Assembly: GCA_039545355.1 (NCBI GenBank)
Contig: BCJJ01000001.1
Location: 1,238,570 to 1,302,569, forward strand
Length of the DNA: 64,000 bases
Reading direction: 5' to 3'
Source of the DNA: Trichosporon coremiiforme
Taxonomy: Eukaryota; Basidiomycota; Tremellomycetes; Trichosporonales; Trichosporonaceae
The notes under the pieces were generated by a model that saw nothing but the letters and a program-made list of their open reading frames with translations, made no database searches and was not told where the DNA came from. Numbering within the stretch: position 1 is the stretch's first letter; each line of letters starts with the position of its first letter. Positions 32,200 through 44,162 of the stretch are shown here, in pieces. Made by a program: the position numbers and the translations under genes.

Positions 32200-35005
32200 C
32201 TAGACGCGCGAGTCGGTGTGTCCCGGAGTCAGAGCCGAGCCGTCAAACTGCTCCCACTCGCCCGGACTCGTCATCGTGTCCACCGTCTCGGCGGGAGCGA
32301 CGCCGACGCTGAGGCTCGCCTGCCCCAGCCCCTGCCCTGGTTCCGAGTACGCGAGGTCTGGCATTGTCTCTGGCGCGGGGCCGCTCCAGTCCTTCTCTGA
32401 CCCCGCTCCGGATGCGCCAGGGTTGTCCGGGTCGTCTGGGTCGACTTTGCGCCCATGTCCCGTTGACGCCTGTAGCGTGCTGTCTAAGTCGAGCTCTACT
32501 CCGGTTTCCCACTTTGTCAGCGCTCGGATTGGTCCCGAGTAGTGCGAGGAACCATAGAGGCGCCATGTCAGGAAGGAAATGAACAAAGTGCCCGCGATAA
32601 TGACGGGAGACCACGAGATGTTGTACGCTCGCACTGGATTCGTGCCCGGGAAGGTCTGGACGACGATGATTGTAACGCAGAACAGAACAGCGACCCAGGC
32701 GACGGGACGAGACCACCGGCGCAAAGACCAGGACGTGCGGCCCTCCTGCTCCAGATCGACCTTGGACATGAGGTACAGCGCGATGGGAATGAGGTAGCCG
32801 AGAATGCTGAGGGAGGATGCGCCCGTCGTCACGAGCGAGAGCACGAGCCCCGGCTTGTTGAACAGGATGAGCACCGAGCACGTGCCCCAGAGCGCGACGA
32901 CGACCCAATGCGCGACGACGGGCAGCTTCTGCTTGTTCGTGTACTTGATCGCCTCGGAGAAGGGTAACGCGTTGTCGCGCGCGACGGCGAATGTGAAACG
33001 AGAGGCGGCCTGTAACTGCGCTTGCACCTGTAAGCAGAGCACGATGATGAGGATGATGCAGATTGCGAGCGCGCCTGGGAAATTGATCGCCTTGATCAGG
33101 ATGTGGCCGACCGGGAATGTCTGCGGCGTGATGAGCTCGGCGTCCTCGGGCTTGACAGACAGCAGAAGCAGGATGATCGAAATGTACGTCAGAACGTACG
33201 TCGCCGCGATCGCCGCCGTCATTGCCTTTGGCACGTTGCGTGACGGGTTCTGCGTCTCCTCCGACATGTGCGCGGACGCGTCGGCACCCGTCGCGATCGT
33301 CGTGTATTGCCATCCGATCAGGTACACGTAGCCGCGCATGCTCCATCCTGTCGTGTTCGTGAAATGCGTAGAAATCGGTTGAGACGTGGAAAAGTCACTG
33401 CGGTAAGCTCAAGAACACAGAGACAACAGCTTACCGATGGGCGACACCCGTCGACACAAGCGCGATGCAGAGCGCGAGCCAAGTGCCCATGACGAACACG
33501 CCCGCGACGATCCAGTACTTGTGGCTGTTGGCCCAGCCGCGGCTCCCTATCGTTCCGACAACGGCGACAATGGCGAGGTAGAACAGGAACTGTTGATACG
33601 TCTCCAAGTCGTAATGCTCGTTCTTGAGCCCCATCGTTCCCTTAATGACGTTTGTGCTCTGCCAAGTGATGAATACAAGCTGAGCGTCAGCTACGAGTCA
33701 GTGAAAGCCAGCTTACATTACCAGTGTGTCCTCCCAGAACGATGGCCGTCATGGCCCACCCCCAATACCTCTCTCCTCCTACTCCTGCGCGCGCCAGCTT
33801 CCACGACCACGAGGTCATGGCGCCGGCGACGGGGTACGCAGACGCGAGTTCCGACATGATCAGGACAAGCGCCATGGACATGATGCCCGAGATCGGCCAC
33901 GCGACGAGCTGCAGCGTCAGATTCAAAGTTTCTTTGCCGCGGTACTCACGATCATCATGGGTCCGCCATACCGGTACGCACCGGGTACGGCGAAGATGGT
34001 GCCCTAAGGGGGTCAGCATTTGTTCTTGTGAGATTTTCTGAGATCGGCTGTAGAGACCGACGGTCGGGTGTCACGGGATCTGAGCCACCGTCACGATCTG
34101 CCGTTGCCGTCTCCCTACCTCGATGCCCAAGGATGCGCGCGCTTACTTACCTGGAGACACCCGATGCTGATCCACGAGATGAAGAAGCTGGACCAGAACG
34201 TGTAGTCGCGGCCGAGGACGGGGTCGTATCCGAGCTGCTGGAGGTGGAGGGCGTCGCGGTTGTACTCGACCTTGGGGCGGCGGAAGCGGGCGACGAAGCG
34301 CTTCGAGTGCGTATCTGACGCGCGTGACCGCGAAGCCTCGAGGGGGATGAACGCCGCGGCATCGACGTCGCCGGGGTTGGCCGCCGGACAGTCTGTGACC
34401 TGTGGTGGCGCAGGGACCGGACGCGTCGATTGGGGGATGTAATCGTGGCTCGCGGTCGAAGACAATGTGTAAGGGTACGACAAGACCGTGTTATCGGTGC
34501 GCTGCCCGACAGACTGGCCAGCCGGATACAGGCTGTCGTCCTCGTCCATGGGACCGTAGCTGTTGATCGTGCCCGGGATGGACTCCTCGGCGAACAGCTG
34601 TGAGTCGGCCATCGTGTTGTACGGCGTCGGGGCGCCGCGTATAAAGTTTGTGTCAATGTCGGATCGCAGATGACGGCTGAAGCTCGCGCTCGCCGACGAC
34701 AGGGTGCTCGAGCCGCCGAGCTCGGTCGAGGTCGTCGTGTCAGCGAACGTTATCCGCGTCTGTGTCAGGGACTTTGAGGACTCGCCAGACTTCTTGAGGA
34801 CAGGGGAAAGGGGGGCGGTGGAGGGGCAGGGAGAGAGGGAGGAACCTTCGCTCGTCGTCGGCGGTGGCGGCGGTGACTGCGTGGGTGGGGGGTTGTTTGT
34901 GCCCCTCCGTAGAAGATTCATTGCTGAGGCTCCGAAGCCTCGCCGGGCGCGCGGGCCGCTGGGGCCGTGCCCGTGCGCTGGCGAGGACGGAGACGGGGTC
35001 GACAT
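32200..35005 (-). CDS. APC-superfamily amino acid/GABA/choline permease
   Basis: This is a 12-helix secondary transporter of the fungal Uga4/Hnm1/Bat1-like group that imports amino acids, GABA or choline; the substrate is not decidable here. The exons are 35005-34151, 34003-33950, 33908-33717, 33679-33435 and 33397-32200 (847 aa); introns are 147, 41, 37 and 37 nt. Signature pieces: YTFWSSFFISWISIGCLQ (TM1), FAVPGAYRYGGPMMILVAWP, MALVLIMSELASAYPVAGAM (TM3), SWSWKLARAGVGGERYWGWA, GADASAHMSEETQNPSRNVP and SWSPVIIAG. The N-terminal cytosolic part is about 270 residues, Ser/Pro/Thr-rich, much longer than the short tails usual for this family, and the C-terminal tail is also extended. The 54-nt second exon is typical of the intron-dense style here. 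Confidence 0.9.
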
Positions 35006-35574
35006 TGCTGCCGGAAAGGAGGGTGACGGGTGTGACCGCGTTGTTGTATCAGTGGGTACCGGGGGGGGGGGGGAAGAGCGGCGTGCTAAGTCGGCATGAT
35101 ATGGAGTCGAGAGGGAAAGGGGGAAGGAAGGTCGAAGAGCTGGAAGCTGGGAGTCGGGAGCCTGGGAGAGCCAAGAAGGAAGTGACAGTGGAGGACGAGC
35201 AAGAGCCTTGTCGGAGTCTCAAGACAGTCTTGGCATGAACAGCGGTCGAGGTCGGGGGCGGGGTGGCGATCGACTTGGGCGGCTGTGTTGTTGGTGACGG
35301 GGATGGAGGATGGGGGAGGTGTGAGGAGAGCGCGTCGGGTGTGTGAATGGAAGCGAAAGATGACGAAAGAGGGGTGCTTGGATGACCTAGTAGGACGAGA
35401 CGTGAATGCGAGGAAGGACTGGAGTGCAGAGTAGTAGGGCGGAATGACTTTGGAGGCGGTGACAAGGAATGAGCCGTCGGGCGACAGCACCAAGGACGGG
35501 CAGTGGCCAGAGGGTTGTAGACAGTGGTGAGCGGGCAGAGGCAAGCCTTAGCCTAGGTGCCTAGGGCTGAGCCT

Positions 35575-35600
35575 GGGCAATGGGCAATGGGCAATGGGCA
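35575..35600. repeat. GGGCAAT heptamer repeat
   Basis: Three to four tandem GGGCAAT units immediately before the hexamer array. Confidence 0.75.
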
Positions 35601-35605
35601 AAGCC

Positions 35606-35725
35606 GAGGCAGAGGCAGAGGCAGAGGCAGAGGCAGAGGCAGAGGCAGAGGCAGAGGCAGAGGCAGAGGCAGAGGCAGAGGCAGAGGCAGAGGCAGAGGC
35701 AGAGGCAGAGGCAGAGGCAGAGGCA
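35606..35725. repeat. (GAGGCA)20 hexanucleotide array
   Basis: Twenty uninterrupted copies of GAGGCA. Because the unit is six bases, all frames stay open on both strands (Arg-Gly, Glu-Ala or Gln-Arg on plus; Cys-Leu on minus), so the apparent proteins here are artefacts. An uninterrupted array of this length is probably polymorphic between strains. Confidence 0.95.
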
Positions 35726-36586
35726 GGATCCGATCCAGCGAGCCCGGCTAGCCCAGCGAGCCCAAGGAACCAAGCCCCAGCCTAGCCGGCTGCCAGTGAG
35801 CCTGTATGAGCCTGTACGAGCCTGGCCGCTACCAGTCAGATCGGGCGCTCAGGGTCCATCCCCAAGCCAGACGGCGATAGACAAAGCTTTATCAGGGCTA
35901 CAGGGCCAAGTCTCCCAATCCCTCGACTTGCCCCTCCACTTCGAAAATGCATTAGCAAATCCTATTGACTAGAATCCTCCTAGTCCCCCTGCTCCCTGCT
36001 TGCTGCTGCCACCGCTGCCCGCTGACTGTATGTAGGGGAGCTGGCTGACTGATGGCCAGACAAGACTACAGGCTGAATGCACGGTAGTAAATCACGCGAC
36101 GTCTGGTGTAGTCGCCGTTCGCGCCCTTCGGTGCGTTCCTTCCAGGTTTTCATTTTCCAGGCCTTCCACGACTCAAAAGACAAGGTGGCTCAAACGCCAA
36201 GACTCTCAAAATGACAACCCACTGTAGACAGTTTGCAGAGTGAAACTGGCACTAGTGCGTCGGAAGCTGCTCTCTGCTGCGCGGCAACGCATTGCTGGTA
36301 TCTGCACTCGTCCTATCGCATCATGGCATGCAGAGCGGGGGATAGTGGGGAGAGGATGGAGACGGGGGACGCACTTTCCCCACTGTCCCCACTGTCTCTG
36401 CGAGCAGAGAAAGGGATGAATGAGCACAGTACGGTAGAATCTGGGATCTCGACGAGAGTGCAGTACCGCCGGAAGCAGGAACGCAGGAGATTCGCTGCAC
36501 GGGCGACGACTGCACACACAGGTAAGGAACCCCAGCCTGGCCAGCCTCAAGGGACGAAGGAGGGTTTACCGGCGTGAAGAGTGGGT

Positions 36587-36604
36587 CCCCCCCCCCCCCC
36601 CCCC
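36587..36604. repeat. Poly-C run (18 C)
   Basis: Eighteen consecutive C, one A, then five C. Its exact length is likely to be uncertain in sequencing. Confidence 0.8.
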
Positions 36605-38548
36605 ACCCCCGGATCCGGCGACTTTGGTCGAGTCTTGGACCTCAGCGAAGACTTCCTTGCATCAGCGGAGAAGTACGCCCAGTTGCAGTGGTGCTCTGGT
36701 GGGCAGGCCGTGCAGTGGCCGTGCAGCGGCCGTGTGAGCGGGCATCGGTGCCTGACCGCATCCTTATAGGCAGTCCTTACGCAGCTTGCGAGCATCAGTG
36801 CATCGCTGTCGTGATCGTCCAGAAGAAGGGGGAGGAGGAGAGTGACAGGAGTGACAAAGATGACAGCCACCGACCGTTCAAAGCACCGAACGCACTGAGC
36901 GCCGGCCGAGCGCTGCGCCAGATGTCACGAGACGCACAGATTCCAACCCCTTCTTCCGTGCCCGCGGATATCACATATGCTGATGCGCTGATGCAGCGAG
37001 ATCCCAGGTCCAAGACATTATACCGCGGGCTAAGCCGGTACGCCGTACGCCGCAAGGCTTCAGCCCCCAGCCCCTAGTTTGTCAGCGACTTTCTCGAAAC
37101 GACAACTTCTGCCGATACGAGGCGATGATTAGGCCGAGCCGGCCTAGGCGCGCAGAAGTCGAGACGATCTAAAGCAGAAAGAGTCCAGAAGCATTGCGCA
37201 TACGGGCAGTGTAAGCTCAGATCAGAGGATAGGATGATAGGATCAGAGAGGCGAGTCGGGTTTGCGGGCTACGCTGCGGTAGAAGTAGCGGGTAGGAGCT
37301 GGACCTGGGGCCCAGCCGGGCCGAGAGGCGGTGAACAGTGACGGAATCTGTGCACTGAGACCAAGCCTAGCAGGCCTCGATACCGTTCCGGTGTAGATCC
37401 GCGCTTACATTACCGACGTACCGACGCGACGCCCAGCTTCCTTTGTGCCTTCTCTCTTACGCGTCTACGAATGGGCGACCTCTCTTTGCTCCGCACTTCC
37501 TTCTTGTGGTAAGATTACTGAGGTTACCGGTGTTCGACATGAAACAACCAGAGACGCGAGAGGTACCAAGAGACGGAAGGCTAGGAGGGGTGAATGCTCT
37601 CGCGTAACGATTGTCACAGACTGCAGCCGTCTCGTCCTCCAGACAGGCAGCTTCATCTGAGCAAGACATCTGTCTACTTCGTCTTTGAGTGTTCACTGTT
37701 CTTCATTGTCTTTTTGTTCCTTCGGTTTGCTAGGTCATATCAGAGGTACGAACGCGCGCCTTCCGCAGCGATGAGGCCGTGCACCCTCGCCAGATATCCC
37801 TCCCCATCCCAACCCTGCAATGCACCATCCCGGTTCTCCGTTCCTAAGAGTACTACACTGAAGCGATCGAGCAGGCGTCGTGCGCTCCCTTTCGAGGCAT
37901 CAAGCTCAGCCCATTCATGATAGGACATGGCGTTCAACGCGTAACTGAGCTCACCATGTCCCGGTTGGCGTTCGCGTTAGGGTTGTGCTTGATTCCAACA
38001 GTGCTGCTGCGGGGGCCCGCCGGGCTTGATACCATGGCCGCACTGTCCTTGTACCGCGCCTACTAACATCACTTGCAGCACCGCCCGTCCCCAACCTGCC
38101 CCACAGTCCTCCCCGTCCCCCGCGTCACCTACCGAGCTTCAAAGTGGATCAGTGTTTGGTGCAGCCTCGGACCAACCGGCTCGCCGCAGCCAGCTCAGCT
38201 GAAGCTGAGCTTCCGCGCAGAGTATATCCCAATGCATTTGTTCAACCCGCCTCAAGTGGCGAGTGCATAGAGCAGAATATAAAATCCCAATAAATACAGG
38301 TTCGTTATAGTCTATGTGGGTTGATAAGTGTGAGAGGAGTCAACATGAAAGTGCAGTGGCATGGCAGAGAATAGTCTTGCCTTGCTGATGCTTGAGGGCG
38401 GACGGAAAACACAGTTCTAGTCTGGGTGAGTCTGGCGGTATCTCGGTTTGAATGAACAACATTGATGAAATGCGGTCTATGCTTTCTCTTGCTCTTAAAG
38501 GAGTTCGATGTCGCCTCGCTTCGCTTGGCGCTCGGCGCTAGGCTCAGC

Positions 38549-40108
38549 TCATGCCCGTCCATCGACGACGCCCGCCGCGGCCGGCGAGGGCCCAGCCCGC
38601 TCGATCCCGTTCTGCGCCGGGTAGCTGTGCTCGTCCACGTCCATCGGCGCCGAGGACGCCTGCCTCTCGCTCCGCGGCTGCTCCTTCTCCCTCTCGGCGC
38701 GCTCGCGGTCCTCCCGTTCCGCACGCTCCTTCCGCTCCTTCTCCCGGCCCTCCTCGCGTGCCCTGTCCCGCGACCGCTCCCTCTCGCGCTCGCGCCCCTT
38801 CTCACGCTCGCGGTGCTCGCGCTCCTGCCGCGCCACCTCCTCCTGTGGCGTCAGCGTCGACGCCGGGGCCGCGCCGCGCCCTCCTCCCGGCGTTGACGAG
38901 GTGCCCGGCGCAGGCGCAGCCTCCTCCCGTCCCTGCCAGTACGCGAGTAACCTGTCGCCGTACGACTGCATCTCCTCGGGCGGGATCATGAGCGTAAAGT
39001 TGTTGAGGAGTAGGAACTGCAGCTCGAGCTGATTAAGCTCGTGCGGCGGCAGTCCGCCGACCTTCGCGTATCGCGAATTCGTGTAGAACACGTCTGTGCG
39101 TTAGTAGTGATCGAGTCGGTGGTAACGGGGGCACACGGGGGCACACATGGGCGTCACCACACGCGCTGTGTGAGGTGTGACTGCTCGCCACACCACTGGT
39201 ACCAGTGACGTCGGTGCTGGGGACTCGGCGCTAGGCTAATTACTTGGCGATCTCCACCGATTCCAGCCAATGCCGCCGCCCGAGCCGCGGCGGACTAGCA
39301 TTCCCGCACCCCACTTGCACTCACCAGAGAAGAACTTGCTCGCCACCGTGACGCCGGCAATGATGAGCCGGTGGATGTTGTACGAGTCGATCGAGAAGCC
39401 GCGTGGGCCGACAGCAGCACTCGTTCCGCCGACGCCGGCGGTCGTGCCGAGCCGGCTCATGCGGTCAAAGTACACGAGTAAGCCGAGGAAGACTTCGTTC
39501 GTAGTCGGGCAGTACTTAAGGATGCGGAGGAGGTACGCTTCGATGCTGATGCTGGGAACGTGGCGGGCGTGGAAGCTGAGGATGCTGGAGGGGTGGGAGA
39601 GCGAGACCTTGGACGCGGTGAAGAGCGGGTCGCCATTCGCGAGGTCGGGAGGCGGGTCGTCATGGAAGAGCGCCGTCGTCGGTGACGGGTGCGTAATGCT
39701 TGAGCGGGATCGGCTGTCGGTCGTCGTCGAGCCTTCCTCCTCCTCAGGCTCCTCCTCCTGTTCCGCGCGCAGAGCGTCGTTCGCCGACGCGATCTGCTGC
39801 AGCAGTCCGGCCAGCAGCTTCAGTAGCTTGGGTGTCGGGTACAGCGCCAGGTCGAGGTGCGGTGTTGCCGCCTCCCGTCCGTCCTTGTCCTTGTCCTTGC
39901 CCGGCGACGCGCTCCGACTCATGGCGCTCTTCGGAGATGCGGGTCGCCGCTGCGTCGGTGTCGCTGACGACGTGCCCGACGCCGAGTTGTCGCGGCTCAG
40001 GTCCTGCGCGCTGCTGGCGGTGCAGGAGCTCTTGGAAGCCGAGGCTGAGGGTGCACTGTCGCGTCGTGGGCGGCTTGGGCCAGCATCGTTGGCGGCGGGT
40101 TGGGGCAT
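38549..40108 (-). CDS. PHO80/PCL-family cyclin
   Basis: This is a cyclin of the Pho80/Pcl type, partner of a Pho85-like kinase; in yeasts such pairs control phosphate signalling, glycogen and polarity. Exons are 40108-39325 and 39093-38549 (442 aa), joined at phase 1 across a 231-nt intron. The cyclin box reads FHARHVPSISIEAYLLRILK, CPTTNEVFLGLLVYFDRMS, FSIDSYNIHRLIIAGVTVAS, KFFSDVFYTNSRYAKVGGL and ELNQLELQFLLLNNFTLMIP, the standard order of this family. The N-terminal ~150 residues are Ser/Pro-rich, and the C-terminus is a strongly charged Arg/Glu-rich helix (REREKGREREREERS type), longer than in yeast Pho80. Which Pcl subgroup it belongs to cannot be told by eye. Confidence 0.9.
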
Positions 40109-40795
40109 GCGAGCCGAGTGCGTAAGGTTTGGCTATTAGCTAGGTGCGAGGGGGGCGCGTGTCCAGGCTTGAGTGCTTGTTGACAAGGTTGGGATTAGGG
40201 ATTCACCGGCGGCGAGGGACGGTGTAAGGAGACGGTTAGGATGTCGCTGTGTTTGGGAACTGGATGGACAAACGAATGCGGACTTGAGAATATCGAGGGA
40301 AGGGATAAGAAAATGAATGGCTGGACTCGGGCTAGTGGTGTCGCTCGGGGGCTGAAGTCTCCTACCGCACAAGGAACTGAGCGGGGCCACAACTTGGTGA
40401 TGAGAGAGGAGGTGTGAGGAGGAGTGGTGGGGTGATGTAGGAGGGAGCCAAGATGCCAAAGCCAGGAGTGCAGGCGCGGAGAGCCAGTGTTGGATGGGTG
40501 CTCATGAACGTGCGAGGGTAGGCGTCACCAACGCGCCAGGTGCTGAGCCACGCGGGAGCAAATCACAACGCTCCCAACTCTGCCCAGCAATCCCCAGCTG
40601 ACCCCGTACTTGCATGCGCAATGCGACTGCCGGGCCGTGCCTGGTCCACTGCCGCATCACCACTTGCATTGGTTGCTTCCTCGGTCATACCTACACTGCC
40701 GCATGCGACTGACATGTTCTTCGCGTTCTATCACCTCCGACATTGACCTGTACAAAATCCTTGAACAATGCATGCGCGTCTCTCTCTTTACTCCT
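40109..40795. other. Spacer between METTL26-like gene and cyclin promoter
   Basis: About 690 bases. The part next to 40109 is C/T-rich on the minus strand (cyclin leader and promoter); the part near 40700-40795 is the 3' flank of the DUF938 gene. No gene is visible. Confidence 0.55.
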
Positions 40796-41731
40796 TCACT
40801 CCTCCGCCTTCCACACAATCCACAGGTTGCCCTTCGGCATGTCTTTCCGCTCAACCTCGCGGAAGCCCCACTTCTCCGCCATCGCAGTGATGCTCTTCGG
40901 TGTCCGCAGTCCTAGAGACGGGTGCATGCCCTTGATGTACTCCGCGTCGAACTGACGTCAGGGAAAACACTAGTGTGGGAGGCTGGGAGGCTGGGGAGAG
41001 CTGCTCGGGACTGCGCCAACGTGCCATCCGGCATACGGCATCGCGTCACGCCAGCTTAGCAGCATGGAGGTATGGCCCACCTTGGCATCAGCCGGGCTGC
41101 GGAAGCTCCCGTCATCATTCAGATATGCGCCGTACGCTGCGACCCATCCCCCGGGAGCGAGCACACGCGGTCCCGTCTTCAGCTTCAGAGACAGGTTACG
41201 GAAGATGCTCTCCGGCAGTCCCTCGGGTGTGCAGTGCACGAGGTTGACTGGCGTCAGCGAGCTACGCGGACCCTTGCGCGAGCGCGTGATAAGCGGGGGA
41301 GCAAGACTTACGCATGACCACTCCGTCGTAAGGCTCGGCCGTCACTTCAGTGAGCGCTGCCCAATCTGCCTCCTGCGCGACGTCGAGGCGCAGTGGCCGG
41401 CCGACGTTAGAGGGAAGGTCCGTAGTGTTCGTTGTGCTGTCGTCAGCGTAGGACAGAGTGAGGCCGCTCTGGGAGAAGCTCAGCTCACCTTCTCTCCTTC
41501 TCATCGCGCACCGTTCCGGTGAACGAGACATCTGGCCATTTCTGCGCATAACCCCTGATATGCTCGTAAGGGTAAGATGCGAGCTCGAGGACGCGCTTCG
41601 CCTTCGAACTCTCGATCAGCGGTGTGAGCGCCTCAAGTACGGGCTGGAGGTTGCGCGCGGCGGAGCCTGGGTGTCAGTGTTGTCAGTCTGGGGAGCATAC
41701 CAGGCTGCGAGATGATGCTGGGGTATGCCAT
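40796..41731 (-). CDS. DUF938 / METTL26-like SAM-methyltransferase-fold protein
   Basis: Exons are 41731-41701, 41666-41489, 41436-41312, 41247-41081 and 40951-40796 (218 aa); introns are 34, 52, 64 and 129 nt. The fold and C-terminal landmarks match the DUF938 (METTL26) family: RPLRLDVAQEADW, YDGVVMLNLVHCTPEGLPE, LAPGGWVAAYGAYLNDDGSF, FDAEYIKGMHPSLGLRTPKS and ERKDMPKGNLWIVWK. In place of the usual Gly-rich SAM loop after the first strand (family type LEIASGTGQH) this protein has LELASYPYEH, so cofactor binding may be altered. No substrate is known for the family. Confidence 0.82.
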
Positions 41732-43711
41732 CAGTGCTTGATAGTGAGTCAGAGTGCAGAGTCAGAAAGGATTGCCGGCGATCTCGGCGATTGAATCCTC
41801 AAAACACAGTGGAGAAGTGGAGGGAAGGCTCAAGTGGAGGCCACCGTCAGACGACGTGAACACCGCTGAGCGGTAGATGACGGCATGCCCCCGGGCTGTG
41901 GGGACAGGGTCCAGCTTCCGAATTTCTCGTTATCAGTCGCTGGTCCGCGCCGGAGTTCCCGGTCTACAATCCGTTCAGCGCTCACCGCTATTGGTGTTTC
42001 TAATGCTGCTCGGGTTGCGAAACAAATGGGAGCGCAATGTATTTTACGGCATTACCAAAGCTGAGACCACGATGTTCTGCGGACGTCTTCGACTCCGACG
42101 AAGTGAGGGATGGGGAGCCGATGCGATAAGAGTCTCAGTGCGGGCAAGTCCTCGTTGTCGATCCGGCGCTTGCTGTTCGGCACCGAGAGAGACTAACAGA
42201 AGTGGCGAACCGCGTTCACCGCTTGATGCAGGAGGCGCTATTATGTCGACTAGTCGGGCCACAGAGCTAGACCATTTCTGCGGAAAAGGAACAATCGTGA
42301 GGCAGAAGCGCGGGCATGAAGCCCGATACACACTTACTAGCGAGGACCCGATGCACCGCAGAAAGAGAGCATGCAGTGGTAAAGCGCCGGTTAGGGAGTG
42401 ATGCTGGTGAGCCCCATGTGAGGGGACATATCAGGCTAGGTCGTCTTTATGTTACTAGCGCCTAGCTCTGGCCGCTCGTAGAGACAGCAACAAGCTCGGC
42501 ACATTCAATGCCCTCGGTCGATCACTGTCGAACGACGACTCTTTCGGGTTTGCCTGCCAGTCCCCTCGAATTCATCCAGCAAACCTCTCCCGTCCCAGCG
42601 ATCCTCACCTCGACATTGAGTGCGTGATGTCGGATCGTGGGAGCCATCGATCTCGCCATCGCGGTGGGTGGGCTCACTCGGCCAGTGCAGCCGAACGTTG
42701 AGTGCTGGGTTTAAACTCGGCGCATTTCAATTGTGGTGCTGGAGCAAGGCGAGCAATATAAAGCAACCTAATCAACCGGCTCTTGAACGGGTAGGTCTCT
42801 GTGGCAGCAGTCTTTGAATGAAAGAAAGCTTGAAGTCGTGGTTGTCAATTGTATGTATGACGGCGGGAAGTTTTACCTGAACATATGCTCTGGCTCCGGC
42901 GGAGGCATGACGAGCGGACGCTGTGGCCGAGACTCCAACGAGATACTCCAACCCACGGGGAGGGTAGGTCCGGGGGTCGTGAGATTGTGAACGACCTTAG
43001 ACCTGTGCAGCCGGAGGGGTAGTTGATGACGCGGGCACTCGTGGCACCCAAAGAACTGGTACCATCCGACCGGTCTGTCCGACGCGTCTCACCTGATCTC
43101 ACGGTGAAAATGCAGGGTGCGACGCGACCCAGCATATGGCTGCGACGAGAGACCCGACGTCGAAACTGGCTTGATTACACGCACAGCTGTGACGAGTCTG
43201 AGCTGGCCAAGAGCGTGGTAAGAGTATGTACTACACCGGTCCTGGACGCCGCCCGACGTCCTGCGTCGGTCGCAGTACGAGGCACGCCCAACTCCCTCCA
43301 GGATGGCTGGCTTTAGACTCGAGTGGCAACCTGACTGACGTTGACTACCAGGCCGTCCAGGTCCAGGACCAAGGACTTGGCACAAGGTACGCTGTACGTA
43401 TGTTTCAGTGCTTTGTCTTCTGTTTTTGAGGCCAGCACGGACGGGCAACGCAGATAGTTGCACACTTCGGCTCCTTGAGCGCAAACCTGCATAGAACGTG
43501 CTAACGTGCCTGCACATGTGGCCGGACTGGGCCGCTGACTGCGGCAGAGGGCAGAGTGGCGCATGCCGTGTGTTGGGGTTCTGCTGCGCGCTGCCGTCGT
43601 CCGGCAGGGAAGGTATTAACTACAGATCCAGGCCGATGACATAAAGTGTGGAAAAGAGTGACTTCGGTCGAAGCTGTCCATACGCGTCATGTATCATGAG
43701 AAAACAGGCGT
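41732..43711. other. Spacer, no supported gene
   Basis: About 2 kb. The longest open frames (174 and 142 codons) lack motifs, codon bias or splice logic. It should contain the promoter of the DUF938 gene and the 3' UTR of the cysteine-rich peptide gene. Confidence 0.5.
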
Positions 43712-44162
43712 TTACTCGTGGTCGCCCTGGCCGTCCTTGTCGTGGTCGTGGCCGCGGCCGTCACCGTGACCATGGCCGTTGGTCGGCCGCGGGGGCTGCG
43801 GCTTCTTCGAGGGGACGTTGCACTTGCCGTGCTGGTCGCGGCGAACCGAGCACTTGCACTTGCCCTCGCGGCACTCGGCGCGGCAGAAGCCCTGCTCCTT
43901 GCACTGCAGACGGCAGTGGAAGTCGGAGCACTTGTCGCCGTGGTGCTGAATGTCAACGAAGGGCGATGAAAAGGAGAGGGAGGGGACTTACCTCGTGCCA
44001 GTCACCGGTACGCTTCCAAGCCTGCCTGTCGGCGTACACGTTGTTCTTCTCTAGCTGGGCCTGGTGGCCGCGCTTGGCGGGGCGGCCTCCAAGACCCTCC
44101 TGGAAGGGCTGGGCCGAGGCAACGGCGAGGAGGGTGAGGACGACGGGAGCGATGACCTTCAT
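43712..44162 (-). CDS. Secreted cysteine-rich peptide precursor, defensin-like pattern
   Basis: The gene has two exons, 44162-43992 and 43945-43712, with a 46-nt phase-0 intron (134 aa). It begins with a clear signal peptide (MKVIAPVVLTLLAVASA, likely cut before Gln18). Dibasic Lys-Arg sites at residues 30-31 and 50-51 fit Kex2 processing, leaving a mature part that starts about residue 52. This has eight cysteines at 63, 68, 72, 78, 82, 87, 89 and 99: a CxxxC (68/72), a GxC-xxx-C (76-82) and a GKCKC (85-89), the combination seen in cysteine-stabilised alpha-beta defensin-like peptides, although spacing is compressed and there are two extra cysteines. A His/Asp/Gly-rich tail (100-134) follows, which could bind metal. 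An antimicrobial role is inference; a metal-binding or wall peptide is the main alternative. Confidence 0.82.

Larger units (their letters stand above)
35006..38548. other. Gene-poor interval with simple repeats
   Basis: About 3.5 kb. 35006-35550 is C/T-rich on the minus strand and is probably leader/promoter of the permease. Then come the GGGCAAT and GAGGCA repeats (35575-35725), a CACTGTCCC patch near 36375, an 18-base C run at 36587, and nondescript sequence. Frames through the repeats (for example poly Arg-Gly or poly Glu-Ala) are products of the repeat. The right end (38240-38548) is AT-rich and probably the 3' UTR of the cyclin gene. Confidence 0.55.

Noticed and set aside
35557..35972. 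Poly Arg-Gly, Glu-Ala, Gln-Arg and Cys-Leu proteins over the hexamer array
   Set aside because: All arise mechanically from (GAGGCA)20; no start context or flanking coding sequence.
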